This document shows positions 8,232 through 16,660 of a DNA stretch of 64,000 bases, in pieces (positions within the stretch are counted from its first letter, which is position 1; every line of letters starts with the position of its first letter). The notes beneath the pieces are model-generated. The model searched no databases. It was not told where the DNA came from and saw nothing but the letters and a program-made list of their open reading frames with translations. The position numbers and the translations under genes are program-made. The DNA lies in the NCBI RefSeq assembly GCF_002514735.1, contig NZ_NBWU01000004.1, positions 124,001-188,000 on the forward strand, read 5' to 3'. Source of the DNA: Sediminicola luteus (GTDB lineage: Bacteria > Bacteroidota > Bacteroidia > Flavobacteriales > Flavobacteriaceae).

Positions 8232-9350
8232 ATGTCCGATTTTAAATCTTTGGGGGTTACACCACATTTCGTAAAATCCCTTGCCGAAATAGATATCAAG
8301 CGTCCGACCCAGATACAGGAAAAGACGGTTCCGTTTTTGTTGAACGAAATCCGTGATTTCGTAGGTCAGGCCCCAACAGGCACAGGAAAAACAGCCGCCT
8401 TTGGCTTGCCCTTATTACATCAGATAGATCCTGATAAAGCGGTGGTACAAGGCTTGATCTTGGCGCCCACCAGAGAGTTGGCCCAACAGATCAAAAAACA
8501 ATTGTTCAAGTTCACCAAATACGCCCCTAAGAAGATATTCGTAGAGGCCGTTTTCGGTGGAGCCAAGATAGAACCTCAAATAAAGGCCCTAAACCGTACC
8601 ACCCATATCGTTGTAGCCACCCCGGGTAGGTTGTTGGAATTGGTAGAAAAAGGGGTACTCGACATACAACAAGTAAAGACTTTGGTCTTGGACGAGGCCG
8701 ATGAAATGCTCAGCTTAGGTTTTAAGCAAGATCTGAACCGTATTCTAAAATATGCGGCCGGCCAACGTAAAACTTGGTTATTCTCAGCCACCATGCCCGA
8801 AGACATCAAAAAGATCATTCGTAACTATATGGCCTCAGATGCCATGCATATCCGTTTGGAGGAAGGCGGCAAATTGAATCCGAATATAGAACACCGTTTT
8901 ATTCAACTCCCGGTCAAGGAAAAATTCAGGGTGCTGACCATTTTTCTAAGACGCAATCGCGATGCCCATGGGGTAATTTTCTGTAAGACCAAGGCCGAAG
9001 TTCGCAACCTATTCGAATCTTTGAACGAACAAGGTTTTCAAGTAGCCGCTTTGGAGGGCGATATGACCCAAAAAGATCGCGATAAAGTCATGCGGGCCTT
9101 TAAAGGCAAAAAACTAAAAGTATTGATCTCTACCGATATTGCCGCTCGCGGAATCGATGTACGGGATTTGGCCTATGTGATCCATTACCGTTTGCCCGAA
9201 CAATTGGAATATTATACCCACCGGAGTGGCCGTACGGCTAGGGCAGGTAAAAGTGGAGTGTCCCTCGCCTTTATCGTAAACGAGGAAATGCCCCTAATGC
9301 GCCGCATTGAAAATGAATTGGATATTAGATTTAAGAAACTGGAAATATAA
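8232..9350 (+). CDS. DEAD-box ATP-dependent RNA helicase
   Basis: RNA-unwinding ATPase with both RecA-like domains. The Q-motif (RPTQIQ), motif I APTGTGKT (47-54), motif Ia PTREL, motif II DEAD (154-157), motif III SAT (185-187) and motif VI HRSGRTARAG are all intact. At 372 residues it is a minimal core that lacks the basic C-terminal extension of many RhlE/DeaD proteins. Substrate-specific targeting must therefore come from elsewhere. The stop shares a base with the start of the DUF1456 gene, so the two are coupled. A role in RNA folding or ribosome assembly is inferred from the family. Confidence 0.93.
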   Translation: MSDFKSLGVTPHFVKSLAEIDIKRPTQIQEKTVPFLLNEIRDFVGQAPTGTGKTAAFGLPLLHQIDPDKAVVQGLILAPTRELAQQIKKQLFKFTKYAPKKIFVEAVFGGAKIEPQIKALNRTTHIVVATPGRLLELVEKGVLDIQQVKTLVLDEADEMLSLGFKQDLNRILKYAAGQRKTWLFSATMPEDIKKIIRNYMASDAMHIRLEEGGKLNPNIEHRFIQLPVKEKFRVLTIFLRRNRDAHGVIFCKTKAEVRNLFESLNEQGFQVAALEGDMTQKDRDKVMRAFKGKKLKVLISTDIAARGIDVRDLAYVIHYRLPEQLEYYTHRSGRTARAGKSGVSLAFIVNEEMPLMRRIENELDIRFKKLEI

Positions 9351-9613
9351 TGGCACTTACCAATAACGACATATTTAAAAAACTACGTGTTGCCCTAAAA
9401 CTACGCGACGACGAAATCGTAGACATTTGTGCCCTGGCCGATTTTAAAGTGAGTAAAAGTGAGATCGGCGCCATTTTCAGAAACGAAAACCATCCTAAGT
9501 ATATGGAGTGTGGTGATCAGTTCCTTCGGAATTTCCTCAACGGATTAATCATTTACAAAAGAGGCCCCATGCCGGCCAAAAAGGAAAAAACACCTCAGGA
9601 TAAACGTGCGTAG
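9350..9613 (+). CDS. Single-domain DUF1456 (YehS-like) protein
   Basis: The 87-residue product carries one DUF1456 repeat: LTNNDIFKKLRVALKLRDDE, ALADFKVSKSEIGAIFRNE and YMECGDQFLRNFLNGLIIYKRG match the YehS pattern. E. coli YehS has two such repeats (about 156 residues), so this is a half-length form. The ATG overlaps the helicase stop by one base, which suggests joint expression and perhaps an RNA-related role (inference). The 3' end overlaps the convergent ATP-grasp gene by 19 bases. Confidence 0.85.
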   Translation: MALTNNDIFKKLRVALKLRDDEIVDICALADFKVSKSEIGAIFRNENHPKYMECGDQFLRNFLNGLIIYKRGPMPAKKEKTPQDKRA

Positions 9614-10488
9614 ATCAGTTGGGCCAAAACCGTAGCGGCCTCTGGTCGATGACGGAACCACAGCTCAGGCTCTACCAATTCCACTTCAGACAACACCCAG
9701 CAGCCTTCGTTTTCCCAAATAAGGTCTACCCGGGCATATAACGGCATTTCGGGACAAGCCTGTAAAACGGTTTCCCCTAAAGGGATTACCGCCTTGTCGG
9801 GATCGTATTCGGCCACCGAACCCCCAAAATCGTCCTGTACTCGAAAATCACCCGCTTTGGCTTTTTTGATTACCGCATGGGAGTATTGGCCCCCAAAATA
9901 CATCAGCGAGATTTCACCATGACTCAGAATATGCTGCTGAAAAGGTTGCAATAAAAAGTCCTCCTGGGCCGAAAGTTCTAGAAACAAGGACGCATATCGA
10001 TCTATCTCCTCAGCTGTTATTCGATAGGTATGTCGCCCCCCGGCCGAAATACATGGTTTTAGCACGAATTCATCCCATTGGTGCTTCAAAATCCATTCCT
10101 GTAAGGGTTTTTGGTTCCCCTGGGGTACCAATACAGAGGGACAAACCGGCACGCCCTTTTTTTCTAAATCGAAGAGGTAGCGCTTGTCGGTATTCCAACC
10201 CACGATTTCCCGCGAATTAAAAAGCTGCACGCTTATGGGCAATTGTGCCAACCACTTGGTAAACTCCTCAAAGCGATCCATATAGTCCCAAGTACTTCGA
10301 ATGACCAGGCCTTGGCATTGGCCCCAATCGAAATCGGGGTCACTCCACGATTTTCGGGTCACTTGTAACCCAAGAGCTTCCAAAGCCTGTGCCAAGAGCC
10401 CGTCTTCTTGCAGTACATTGGCCAAAAGCCCGGTGGCATCGGTAGTAGTAAGATGAGCGTCGTCGGTAAGAATGCAGATGTGATACAT
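9595..10488 (-). CDS. ATP-grasp domain protein (RimK/glutathione synthetase-like)
   Basis: 297 residues with an N-terminal pre-ATP-grasp region (about 1-95, with LVIRSTWDYMDRFEEF) and an ATP-grasp fold. The nucleotide-binding Lys lies in EFVLKPCISAGGRHTYR, and the acidic metal-binding residues near the end lie in RVDLIWENEGCWVLSEVELVEPELWF. These proteins form carboxylate-amine bonds using ATP. The pattern RSTWDY...KP..SAGG...E.EL.EP is that of a widespread uncharacterised ATP-grasp group. Substrates are unknown. No partner genes suggest a natural product cluster. It converges on the DUF1456 gene. Confidence 0.82.
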   Translation of the reverse strand: MYHICILTDDAHLTTTDATGLLANVLQEDGLLAQALEALGLQVTRKSWSDPDFDWGQCQGLVIRSTWDYMDRFEEFTKWLAQLPISVQLFNSREIVGWNTDKRYLFDLEKKGVPVCPSVLVPQGNQKPLQEWILKHQWDEFVLKPCISAGGRHTYRITAEEIDRYASLFLELSAQEDFLLQPFQQHILSHGEISLMYFGGQYSHAVIKKAKAGDFRVQDDFGGSVAEYDPDKAVIPLGETVLQACPEMPLYARVDLIWENEGCWVLSEVELVEPELWFRHRPEAATVLAQLIYARLS

Positions 10489-10770
10489 GGGTGAAGCGCT
10501 ATATTTTCTTCAAAAATATCGCAAATGTATCTAAGCAACCTACAGTAAAGATTCTATTATTTGAAATCACAACTTTAATAGGGCACCTTTCCGGGATGAA
10601 AATTGACAAAGATAACTTACCGGACGCTTTAGCCTGAACTCTATCAATTGTATTCCCCCCAGTTTAGAGTTGTATAATGGGGTAAAGGGCCTTTATAAGA
10701 TTAGTGACACTATGACATATTATCCGTTATGGAATAGTATTCGTAGATTATGTGTTAAATTATTAATTGT

Positions 10771-10935
10771 ATGACAAACATTGAAGATGACATAACGCTA
10801 AAGATGCAAGACAAGACGATTGCTAAAGTTAGGAGGAACATTGAAGAAAACACCACTAAAAGCTTTAGAGAAAAAGCCCTAAGGATTTTAACTGATTCCG
10901 AAATACTAAATGACTTACATAGAATTAACAGCTAA
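10771..10935 (+). CDS. Possible 54-residue small protein
   Basis: ATG to TAA reading frame encoding a charged, probably helical peptide (starts MTNIEDDITLKMQDKTIAK, ends LNDLHRINS). It contains no membrane segment or known motif. It lies alone in an AT-rich gap with no clear ribosome binding site. Composition is compatible with a real coding sequence (few rare residues, amphipathic spacing), but length alone cannot exclude chance. Confidence 0.35.
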   Translation: MTNIEDDITLKMQDKTIAKVRRNIEENTTKSFREKALRILTDSEILNDLHRINS

Positions 10936-11156
10936 TTATAACGCTATATAGATTCTGAGTTTCTTCCCTTCTAATGCCAAAATATGCCTTTGTAACGGTC
11001 AGAGCTTTTTCTTTGGTTTTACTATCTATAATTGGTATTGGGCTTGAATGAACTATAATAGCATAAATATTCAGTTAGTACCGGACATCCAGTCTTTTCA
11101 ACAAATACGGTTGATAAGTCCTAAACCATGTTTTTATATACGACCGACACATCGTT

Positions 11157-11164
11157 TATTTTTG
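11157..11164 (+). promoter_or_regulatory. -7 promoter element of the TM-coil-TM protein gene
   Basis: TATTTTTG fits the TAnnTTTG consensus and ends 23 bases before the ATG at 11188. A -33 element is not clear. Confidence 0.45.
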
Positions 11165-11187
11165 ATATGCAACCATAATCAATAATA

Positions 11188-11706
11188 ATGACCGCCGTAC
11201 CGTTACCTACTGATAACTTATACAAATTCATCGCCTTGTCTGGGGTTACCATTTTTATTTTTGGGTTTTACACCATTAATAACGAATCAAAAAGCGTAAA
11301 CACTCTTGCTGAAGAAATTACAAATTATTCAATTAAGGATAGCATTTGGTTGGTGAACTTCGATTTCGAGCTTGAATTGGCGAAAATGCATTTGACTGAT
11401 AGTACACTCAAAATTCACAGGAAGAAGAAGTTAATGAAAACTATTGATTCATTATCAAAGGAATTACAAGATTTCAATAGAAGAAGTGCTAAGTATAAAT
11501 CTGATAAGTTTCAAGCCGAAAGACTAAAAGACAGAATTGAAATGGGATGGAAAGTAGTTTATGGAGGGATACTCCTAATGTCATTTGGGTTCGTGACGTG
11601 GTATCAAAAACATCAAAAGTATCTTGATTATGAAAGAAAACTAATTGGTTTAAAGGCAGAACAAAAGCTAAGAAAAGTTGATAATAAAGAAAAGTCCAAA
11701 AACTAA
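11188..11706 (+). CDS. Unknown membrane protein with a central coiled coil
   Basis: 172 residues: a hydrophobic helix at about 12-28, a long charged helical stretch (about 35-110, KKKLMKTIDSLSKELQDFN) that looks like coiled coil, a second membrane helix at about 118-136, and a basic tail (KAEQKLRKVDNKEKSKN). The topology would place the coiled coil on one side of the membrane, like a hairpin. The sequence uses more AT-rich codons than its neighbours and stands alone, suggesting acquired DNA. No known family recognised. Confidence 0.65.
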   Translation: MTAVPLPTDNLYKFIALSGVTIFIFGFYTINNESKSVNTLAEEITNYSIKDSIWLVNFDFELELAKMHLTDSTLKIHRKKKLMKTIDSLSKELQDFNRRSAKYKSDKFQAERLKDRIEMGWKVVYGGILLMSFGFVTWYQKHQKYLDYERKLIGLKAEQKLRKVDNKEKSKN

Positions 11707-11793
11707 AGGGCCCAATCCTACCTTACGAACCCAAAAAAATTCATCGTTGCTACCACGCGCATGCTCGAATAGGTTGGCGAAGTATGAAAAACA

Positions 11794-12477
11794 TTATCCC
11801 ATACTAGTATTCCCTGCCCCTTTCAACACCCCATTCTTAAAATCCATAGAATAACTGATGCCCTGTTCCTCAAACTCGATTTCAAAGGTTGAGCTATAAG
11901 CCGTATCCCCAGTAGGGAACCAATCTTTGATGTGCTTGTTTATACCAATGAACAATCCGTTTTCATCACCCATGGCACAAAAACGTTCAAAACTACCATC
12001 GTAAATAGGCAGATCTACCGTGGATCGCAGGCTTTTATAGGTTTGGGCAATATCGGTAACCGGGACACCGATTTCTGAAATATTAAGCAAAGCGGACTCA
12101 TCAAAAGGCCGTTGACTCTCGTTCCTAAGGTTTCTACGGGCAATACATTCCACGATATTCCCATCGGCATCATAAAAATAAATGGCTTGGGCATTCCATT
12201 TTTGGAAATCCTGTATTTCATGGGGACCATCTTTTAAAATAGGCAGCCTGCCTGCCAGCCACCTGTGGGCTTCCTTTGCTTTATTCGCCGGAATATTGAT
12301 GGCAAAATGATAGGGGGTAAACCCAGCGGAACGTATCAATCGCAAGCGCGAATCCCCTATATCAAAAACCACCGAATCTTCTTGCTGCTCAACCAAGGAC
12401 AAGCCTAGAGTTGTGGTATAAAAATGGGTCTGTCCCGGTAAATCGGCACAATACAAGGTCAAGGCTTTGATTTTCAT
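11794..12477 (-). CDS. Tandem VOC (glyoxalase/dioxygenase fold) protein
   Basis: From the ATG at 12477 the product has 227 residues and two vicinal-oxygen-chelate modules. The first (about 1-115) begins KALTLYCADLPGQTHFYTTTLGL, and its closing strand (IYFYDADGNIVECIAR) carries a Glu in the usual metal-ligand position. The second (about 128-227) is more degenerate. The frame also stays open to an ATG at 12522, which would add 15 residues outside the domain. VOC proteins include glyoxalases, extradiol dioxygenases and antibiotic-binding proteins, and the reaction here is not assignable. Confidence 0.8.
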   Translation of the reverse strand: MKIKALTLYCADLPGQTHFYTTTLGLSLVEQQEDSVVFDIGDSRLRLIRSAGFTPYHFAINIPANKAKEAHRWLAGRLPILKDGPHEIQDFQKWNAQAIYFYDADGNIVECIARRNLRNESQRPFDESALLNISEIGVPVTDIAQTYKSLRSTVDLPIYDGSFERFCAMGDENGLFIGINKHIKDWFPTGDTAYSSTFEIEFEEQGISYSMDFKNGVLKGAGNTSMG

Positions 12478-12659
12478 AACATCCGGTTTTTTCGATGGGG
12501 TACCCCATACATTAGCTGCCATTCAAAGTTCGAGACAAAAAGTAGCGCCACCAATCAATTTTTAAAATGAAAAATGATAGCCCTATCACAAAAAGCTATA
12601 GGAAAGGAAATCGCACTAATAATGAATCCGCTAATTTTACTTTACCATATTAAAAATCC

Positions 12660-13922
12660 ATGGCAAAAAACGACCCCTACGCCGCATTGCGTTTTCCTGA
12701 ATTCAACCGCTTTTTAATGATGCGGTTCGCTATGGTCTTTGCCTGGTCTATGCAGTTCGTGGTCATAGAATGGGAGGTGTACCGCCTTACCAAAGATCCG
12801 CTATCACTAGGAATTATAGGGCTTATGGAGGTGATTCCGGCCGTTTCTTTGGCCCTTTTTGCGGGCCATATCGTAGATCAACGCGAAAAGCGCCGCTTAC
12901 TGTTATGGTGTATAGCAGCCTTTATGGCTATAAGTGCAGGCTTGTTCATGCTGACCCTCCCCACATCTTTGGCGCAGCTGGGCACCCAATATAGTCTATA
13001 CGGCATTTATGCCTTGGTATTCGTAGGCGGTATTATAAGGGCTTTTGTGGGACCGGGTATATTTTCATTATTAGCTTTGATCGTACCCAAACAAGCCTAT
13101 CCGAATGCCGCCACCTGGAGTAGCTCGGTTTGGCAAATGGCCGTGGTATTAGGCCCTGCCTTGGCGGGGTTTGGCATACATTGGTTAGGCGTACCCGCTG
13201 CCATGGCGGTTATCGTGGCCTTTGCGCTATTGGCCTTTGTTTGCTTGTATAGCATTCCCGAAAAACCGGTGTTGAACACCAAAATAGGCGAGCCCGTTTT
13301 TCAAAGTTTAAAGGCCGGGTTGACCTTTGTCTATTCCAACAAAGCCATTTTAGGGGCATTGACCTTGGATATGATCGCCGTTTTGTTCGGTGGGGCCATA
13401 GCGCTGCTCCCCATTTTCGCTACCGATATTTTGGGGGTAGGGGCCAAAGGTTTTGGTATTTTACGTGCCGCCCCGGCCGTTGGAGCCTTGATTACTATGT
13501 TTAGCTCGGCCTATTTTCCGGTAAGCAAACGGGCCGGACTCAAACTTTTGGGGGCTGTTTTTGGTTTTGGGCTCTCCATCATACTTTTCGGGTTATCGAC
13601 CTCATTTTGGCTTTCGGCCTTTGCGCTTTTCTTAAGCGGACTCACCGATGGGGTATCCATGGTAATCCGGCAGACTATTTTACAGCTCAAGACCCCAGAT
13701 GCCATGCGGGGTAGGGTAGCGGCCGTAAACTCTATGTTCGTAGGTTCTTCGAACGAACTTGGGGCCTTTGAAAGCGGGCTAACCGCCAAATGGATGGGTA
13801 CGGTTACCGCTGTGGTATTTGGTGGTAGCATGACCTTGATCACCGTAATTATCACTACTTTGGCTTCACCGAAATTTAGAAAATTAGATTTAACAAAAGA
13901 TATAAAGAGACTGGATACCTAA
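12660..13922 (+). CDS. MFS transporter (EntS/MFS_3-like)
   Basis: A 420-residue major facilitator protein with about 12 hydrophobic helices. The loop between helices 2 and 3 reads AGHIVDQREKRRLLLW, the MFS signature for this branch, and the N-terminus (ALRFPEFNRFLMMRF) matches EntS-like exporters with the start pattern LR-x-x-x-FRxxW/L. Such proteins export siderophores, macrolides or other small molecules. The substrate cannot be predicted. The EamA transporter gene begins one base after its stop, so the two genes are probably co-transcribed. Confidence 0.88.
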   Translation: MAKNDPYAALRFPEFNRFLMMRFAMVFAWSMQFVVIEWEVYRLTKDPLSLGIIGLMEVIPAVSLALFAGHIVDQREKRRLLLWCIAAFMAISAGLFMLTLPTSLAQLGTQYSLYGIYALVFVGGIIRAFVGPGIFSLLALIVPKQAYPNAATWSSSVWQMAVVLGPALAGFGIHWLGVPAAMAVIVAFALLAFVCLYSIPEKPVLNTKIGEPVFQSLKAGLTFVYSNKAILGALTLDMIAVLFGGAIALLPIFATDILGVGAKGFGILRAAPAVGALITMFSSAYFPVSKRAGLKLLGAVFGFGLSIILFGLSTSFWLSAFALFLSGLTDGVSMVIRQTILQLKTPDAMRGRVAAVNSMFVGSSNELGAFESGLTAKWMGTVTAVVFGGSMTLITVIITTLASPKFRKLDLTKDIKRLDT

Positions 13923-13923
13923 T

Positions 13924-14850
13924 ATGGCTACACGTTCGAACAATCTTATGGTAATCTTGGCCTTTTTGGCCATCTACATCATATGGGGCTCTACCTATAT
14001 GCTGAATAAAATCGCCGTAGCCGAAATTGCCCCCTTCCTTTTGGCCGGCATCCGGTTTACTATAGCGGGTCTCCTTATTTTTGTTTTGGCGAAATTGATG
14101 GGGCATTCCCTAAAAATCACCAAAAAGCAATTGGTGAATACCATAATCGCCGGGTTCTTATTTCTCACCTTTGGAAACGGACTGGCCGTTTGGGCCCTGC
14201 AATATGTAGATAGTAGTTTTGTGGCGTTGGAAATATCGGCCCAGCCTTTGATCGTGCTTTTAATGATGTGGGCCCTACAAGGTAAAAAGATATCGTCTAT
14301 GTCGTTAATCGGCATCGCTTTGGGCATCGCCGGAATATTTATTCTAGCCTCCCAAAATGAGCTGGTCACCTCTGAAGGGGCCCTAATCGGCTTTTTCGTG
14401 GTTCTGTTGGCCATGCTCAGTTGGGCCTATGGCAGCCTTTTTGTTGGCAAAGCCGATTTGCCCCAGAACTATTTTATCAATACCGGATATCAGATGTTGG
14501 TTGGCGGATTGATGCTTTTTATAGCCAGTTTCGCCCTGCAAGAACCGATTTCTGCCCCAGAAAACTGGAGTGGTAAAGTGGTATTCTCTGTAGTGGCCTT
14601 GATTATTTTTGGAAGTATTATCGCCTTTACTTCCTTCAATTTCCTCTTAACCAAGGTATCCCCTGAAAAAGTGGCTACCAACACCTACATCAACCCCATT
14701 GTGGCTATTATCCTTGGTTGGTATTTTCTAGATGAAAAGATAACCGGAACCACCATAATCGCAGCCATCGTATTGCTTACGGGGGTATTTTTTATCAATA
14801 GTGGGAAGACCTTGAAACTGCCTAAAAAAAGCCGCAGACGTTGGGTATAA
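13924..14850 (+). CDS. EamA-family (DMT) transporter
   Basis: 308 residues and ten membrane helices arranged as two EamA repeats. The first repeat begins FLAIYIIWGSTYMLNKIAV and the second near residue 160 (LLAMLSWAYGSLFVGKADLP). The IYIIWGSTY motif is typical of the YedA/RhtA-type branch, whose members export amino acids or metabolites. The tail is basic (LPKKSRRRWV). It follows the MFS gene with a one-base gap and ends convergent to the LytTR regulator gene at 14909. Confidence 0.9.
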   Translation: MATRSNNLMVILAFLAIYIIWGSTYMLNKIAVAEIAPFLLAGIRFTIAGLLIFVLAKLMGHSLKITKKQLVNTIIAGFLFLTFGNGLAVWALQYVDSSFVALEISAQPLIVLLMMWALQGKKISSMSLIGIALGIAGIFILASQNELVTSEGALIGFFVVLLAMLSWAYGSLFVGKADLPQNYFINTGYQMLVGGLMLFIASFALQEPISAPENWSGKVVFSVVALIIFGSIIAFTSFNFLLTKVSPEKVATNTYINPIVAIILGWYFLDEKITGTTIIAAIVLLTGVFFINSGKTLKLPKKSRRRWV

Positions 14851-14908
14851 AACTTTTGTGTTTGACACTCATTTAGAAAGGGTAGGGGAGTAAAATGTAT
14901 TGCTGGTT

Positions 14909-15616
14909 TTACTTACAGTAAGCTAAAAATGCTTCCTTAAATTTTCTACCTATGGGCAAGGTAACCGAACCAATTTGTATGGTTTTGGTAGAATAATTAG
15001 AAACTTTGTCTATAGATACTATAAAGGACTTATGGACCCTACAAAATCTATGTTGCGGCAAATTATCTAATATGCCTTTCATGCTTTGTTGGGTAAGGTA
15101 AAAACGTGAGGAGGTATAAATTTTCACATAATTATCCATGGCCTGTATATACAGAATATCATCATGGAAAATCTTAACGTTTTTATATTCAACCTTAATC
15201 TGAATCGCTTCCCTATTTGTTTGCAAAGACGGCAATTTAGTTAGGGCAATATGTTTTCGAACTTTAACAATCGCCTGATTAAACCGCTCCAAATCGAAAG
15301 GTTTTAAGAGATAGTCTACCGCAGATATATTGTAGCTTTCAACGGCAAAGCCACTGTGGGCAGTAGTAAAGATTATTGGCGGTATATCTGGAAACATTTT
15401 CACTAATTGTATTCCATTTATATCAGGCATATTAATGTCCATGAGTATAAAATCCGGCGGATCATTTTTAATATAGTGAATTGCCTCTAGCGGGTTTGCG
15501 AAACTATACTTCAACCCGACATTAGGAATTTTATCACAATAAGATTTTAATATTTCTAAGGCAAAAGGTTCGTCATCTACAGCCATGCCGTAGATTGTTT
15601 TATTATTCAATATCAT
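14909..15616 (-). CDS. LytTR-family response regulator
   Basis: Starts at the ATG at 15616, one base after the kinase stop (TGA-T-ATG). An upstream TTG at 15625 would overlap the kinase but is a poorer start. The receiver domain (1-120) has the VDDEP acidic pair, phospho-acceptor Asp60 in LMDINMPDING and Lys in LLKPFD. The LytTR domain (about 135-235) has IQAMDNYVKIYTSSRFYLT and HRFCRVHKSFIVS. It is the cognate partner of the kinase at 15618 and sits in an operon led by an outer membrane receptor, so it probably responds to a signal linked with that receptor (inference). Confidence 0.92.
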   Translation of the reverse strand: MILNNKTIYGMAVDDEPFALEILKSYCDKIPNVGLKYSFANPLEAIHYIKNDPPDFILMDINMPDINGIQLVKMFPDIPPIIFTTAHSGFAVESYNISAVDYLLKPFDLERFNQAIVKVRKHIALTKLPSLQTNREAIQIKVEYKNVKIFHDDILYIQAMDNYVKIYTSSRFYLTQQSMKGILDNLPQHRFCRVHKSFIVSIDKVSNYSTKTIQIGSVTLPIGRKFKEAFLAYCK

Positions 15617-15617
15617 A

Positions 15618-16646
15618 TCAACCAAGGCTAGTATTTAGATCGATCGCCAATTTCACCTCATAGAAACCTTGAGTTGTTTTTATATCCAAAACATGGGCAT
15701 CAGGATAAACAAGTTCTAACCGACGGGCTACATTTTTAATGCCAATATTCACCCCATCGGTTTTCTCTATTTTTGGAATAATTTGATTTCTAACGAGAAA
15801 TTTTAAACGATTGGCATTAGCGGTAAATTGAATAAAAATTTGGGAAGATTGAATGGTACTCACCCCATATTTAAAGGCATTTTCTACAAATGGGATCAAT
15901 AACATTGGAGCCACCTGTAAAGATTCGTTTTCTACATCTATTACTACATCTACAACTGTATGATTGGGAATTCTAAGCTTTTGTAAACTAATATATTTCT
16001 CTATATAGTTTATCTCATTACCAAGGGGGACCAAGTCTGACCCGGGTTCGGTTAAAACATATCGCATCATATCAGACAAGGCCATTAATGCTTTTGGTGC
16101 CCGGTCGTCTTTAGTAGAGGTTAAAAAGTAAATGCTGTTTAACGAGTTAAACAAAAAATGGGGATTGACTTGAGATTTAAGAAGGCCTAATTCAGCTTTT
16201 GTTTTTTCAGCCTCTAAGCGCGCCTTCGATTTTTGCACATCTGCCAAGCTACTCAAAATACTCGAACCCAAGACCAAAGCCAAATACATTAACAAAGCAA
16301 ACCTAATCTTTGCTTGTCGGTACAGGTCTTGTTCTAAAAAAGATATGGTAAAGGGCGTGTCAGGAAAAAGCGAACAGATTAATATTGGCAGATAAAGATA
16401 CACTATGGTAATAAATCCCACAGCGAGCAAATAGTAAAAAACACTGCCTTTTAGAAGTAATTGCGGTGTTAACTTAAAATAAAAAAGATGATAAAAAACA
16501 ACCAGCAAAATACAGGAGATAATATAGTGTAATGGTACGTAGCCATAAAGGCGTTGAATATCGTCAAAAACCAATGTGGCACCCGACATTAATACAACAA
16601 GTAATACCGATCTAATTATCAATTTTATATTCGCCTTTCTAAACAT
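15618..16646 (-). CDS. LytS/YehU-type sensor histidine kinase
   Basis: 342 residues. Four membrane helices in the first 135 residues (about 10-28, 40-58, 70-95, 115-133) leave only a short extracytoplasmic loop containing DTPFTISFLEQD. A coiled linker (KARLEAEKTKAELGLLKSQ) leads to the kinase domain with His163 in NPHFLFN, the N-box PFVENAFKYG and the G-box GVNIGIKNVARRLEL. It lies between the receptor gene (14 bases upstream) and its regulator gene. Codon use is more AT-rich than in the kinase at 237, consistent with a separate origin of this locus. Confidence 0.91.
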   Translation of the reverse strand: MFRKANIKLIIRSVLLVVLMSGATLVFDDIQRLYGYVPLHYIISCILLVVFYHLFYFKLTPQLLLKGSVFYYLLAVGFITIVYLYLPILICSLFPDTPFTISFLEQDLYRQAKIRFALLMYLALVLGSSILSSLADVQKSKARLEAEKTKAELGLLKSQVNPHFLFNSLNSIYFLTSTKDDRAPKALMALSDMMRYVLTEPGSDLVPLGNEINYIEKYISLQKLRIPNHTVVDVVIDVENESLQVAPMLLIPFVENAFKYGVSTIQSSQIFIQFTANANRLKFLVRNQIIPKIEKTDGVNIGIKNVARRLELVYPDAHVLDIKTTQGFYEVKLAIDLNTSLG

Positions 16647-16660
16647 TAGCTTCCCTTGCT

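Larger units (their letters stand above)
10489..11187. other. AT-rich intergenic segment with little coding potential
   Basis: The 700 bases between the ATP-grasp gene and the gene at 11188 hold one small reading frame (10771-10935, listed separately) and a promoter box at 11157. The rest shows no recognisable gene. A short in-frame stretch near 10590-10640 (translating as GMKIDKDNLPDAL then stop) may be a gene relic. Base composition is clearly more AT-rich than the flanks, as expected of an old insertion or decayed region. Confidence 0.45.

Noticed and set aside
14850-14909. Terminator between the EamA and LytTR genes
   Set aside because: No convincing stem with a T-run. Only weak AT-rich sequence is present.
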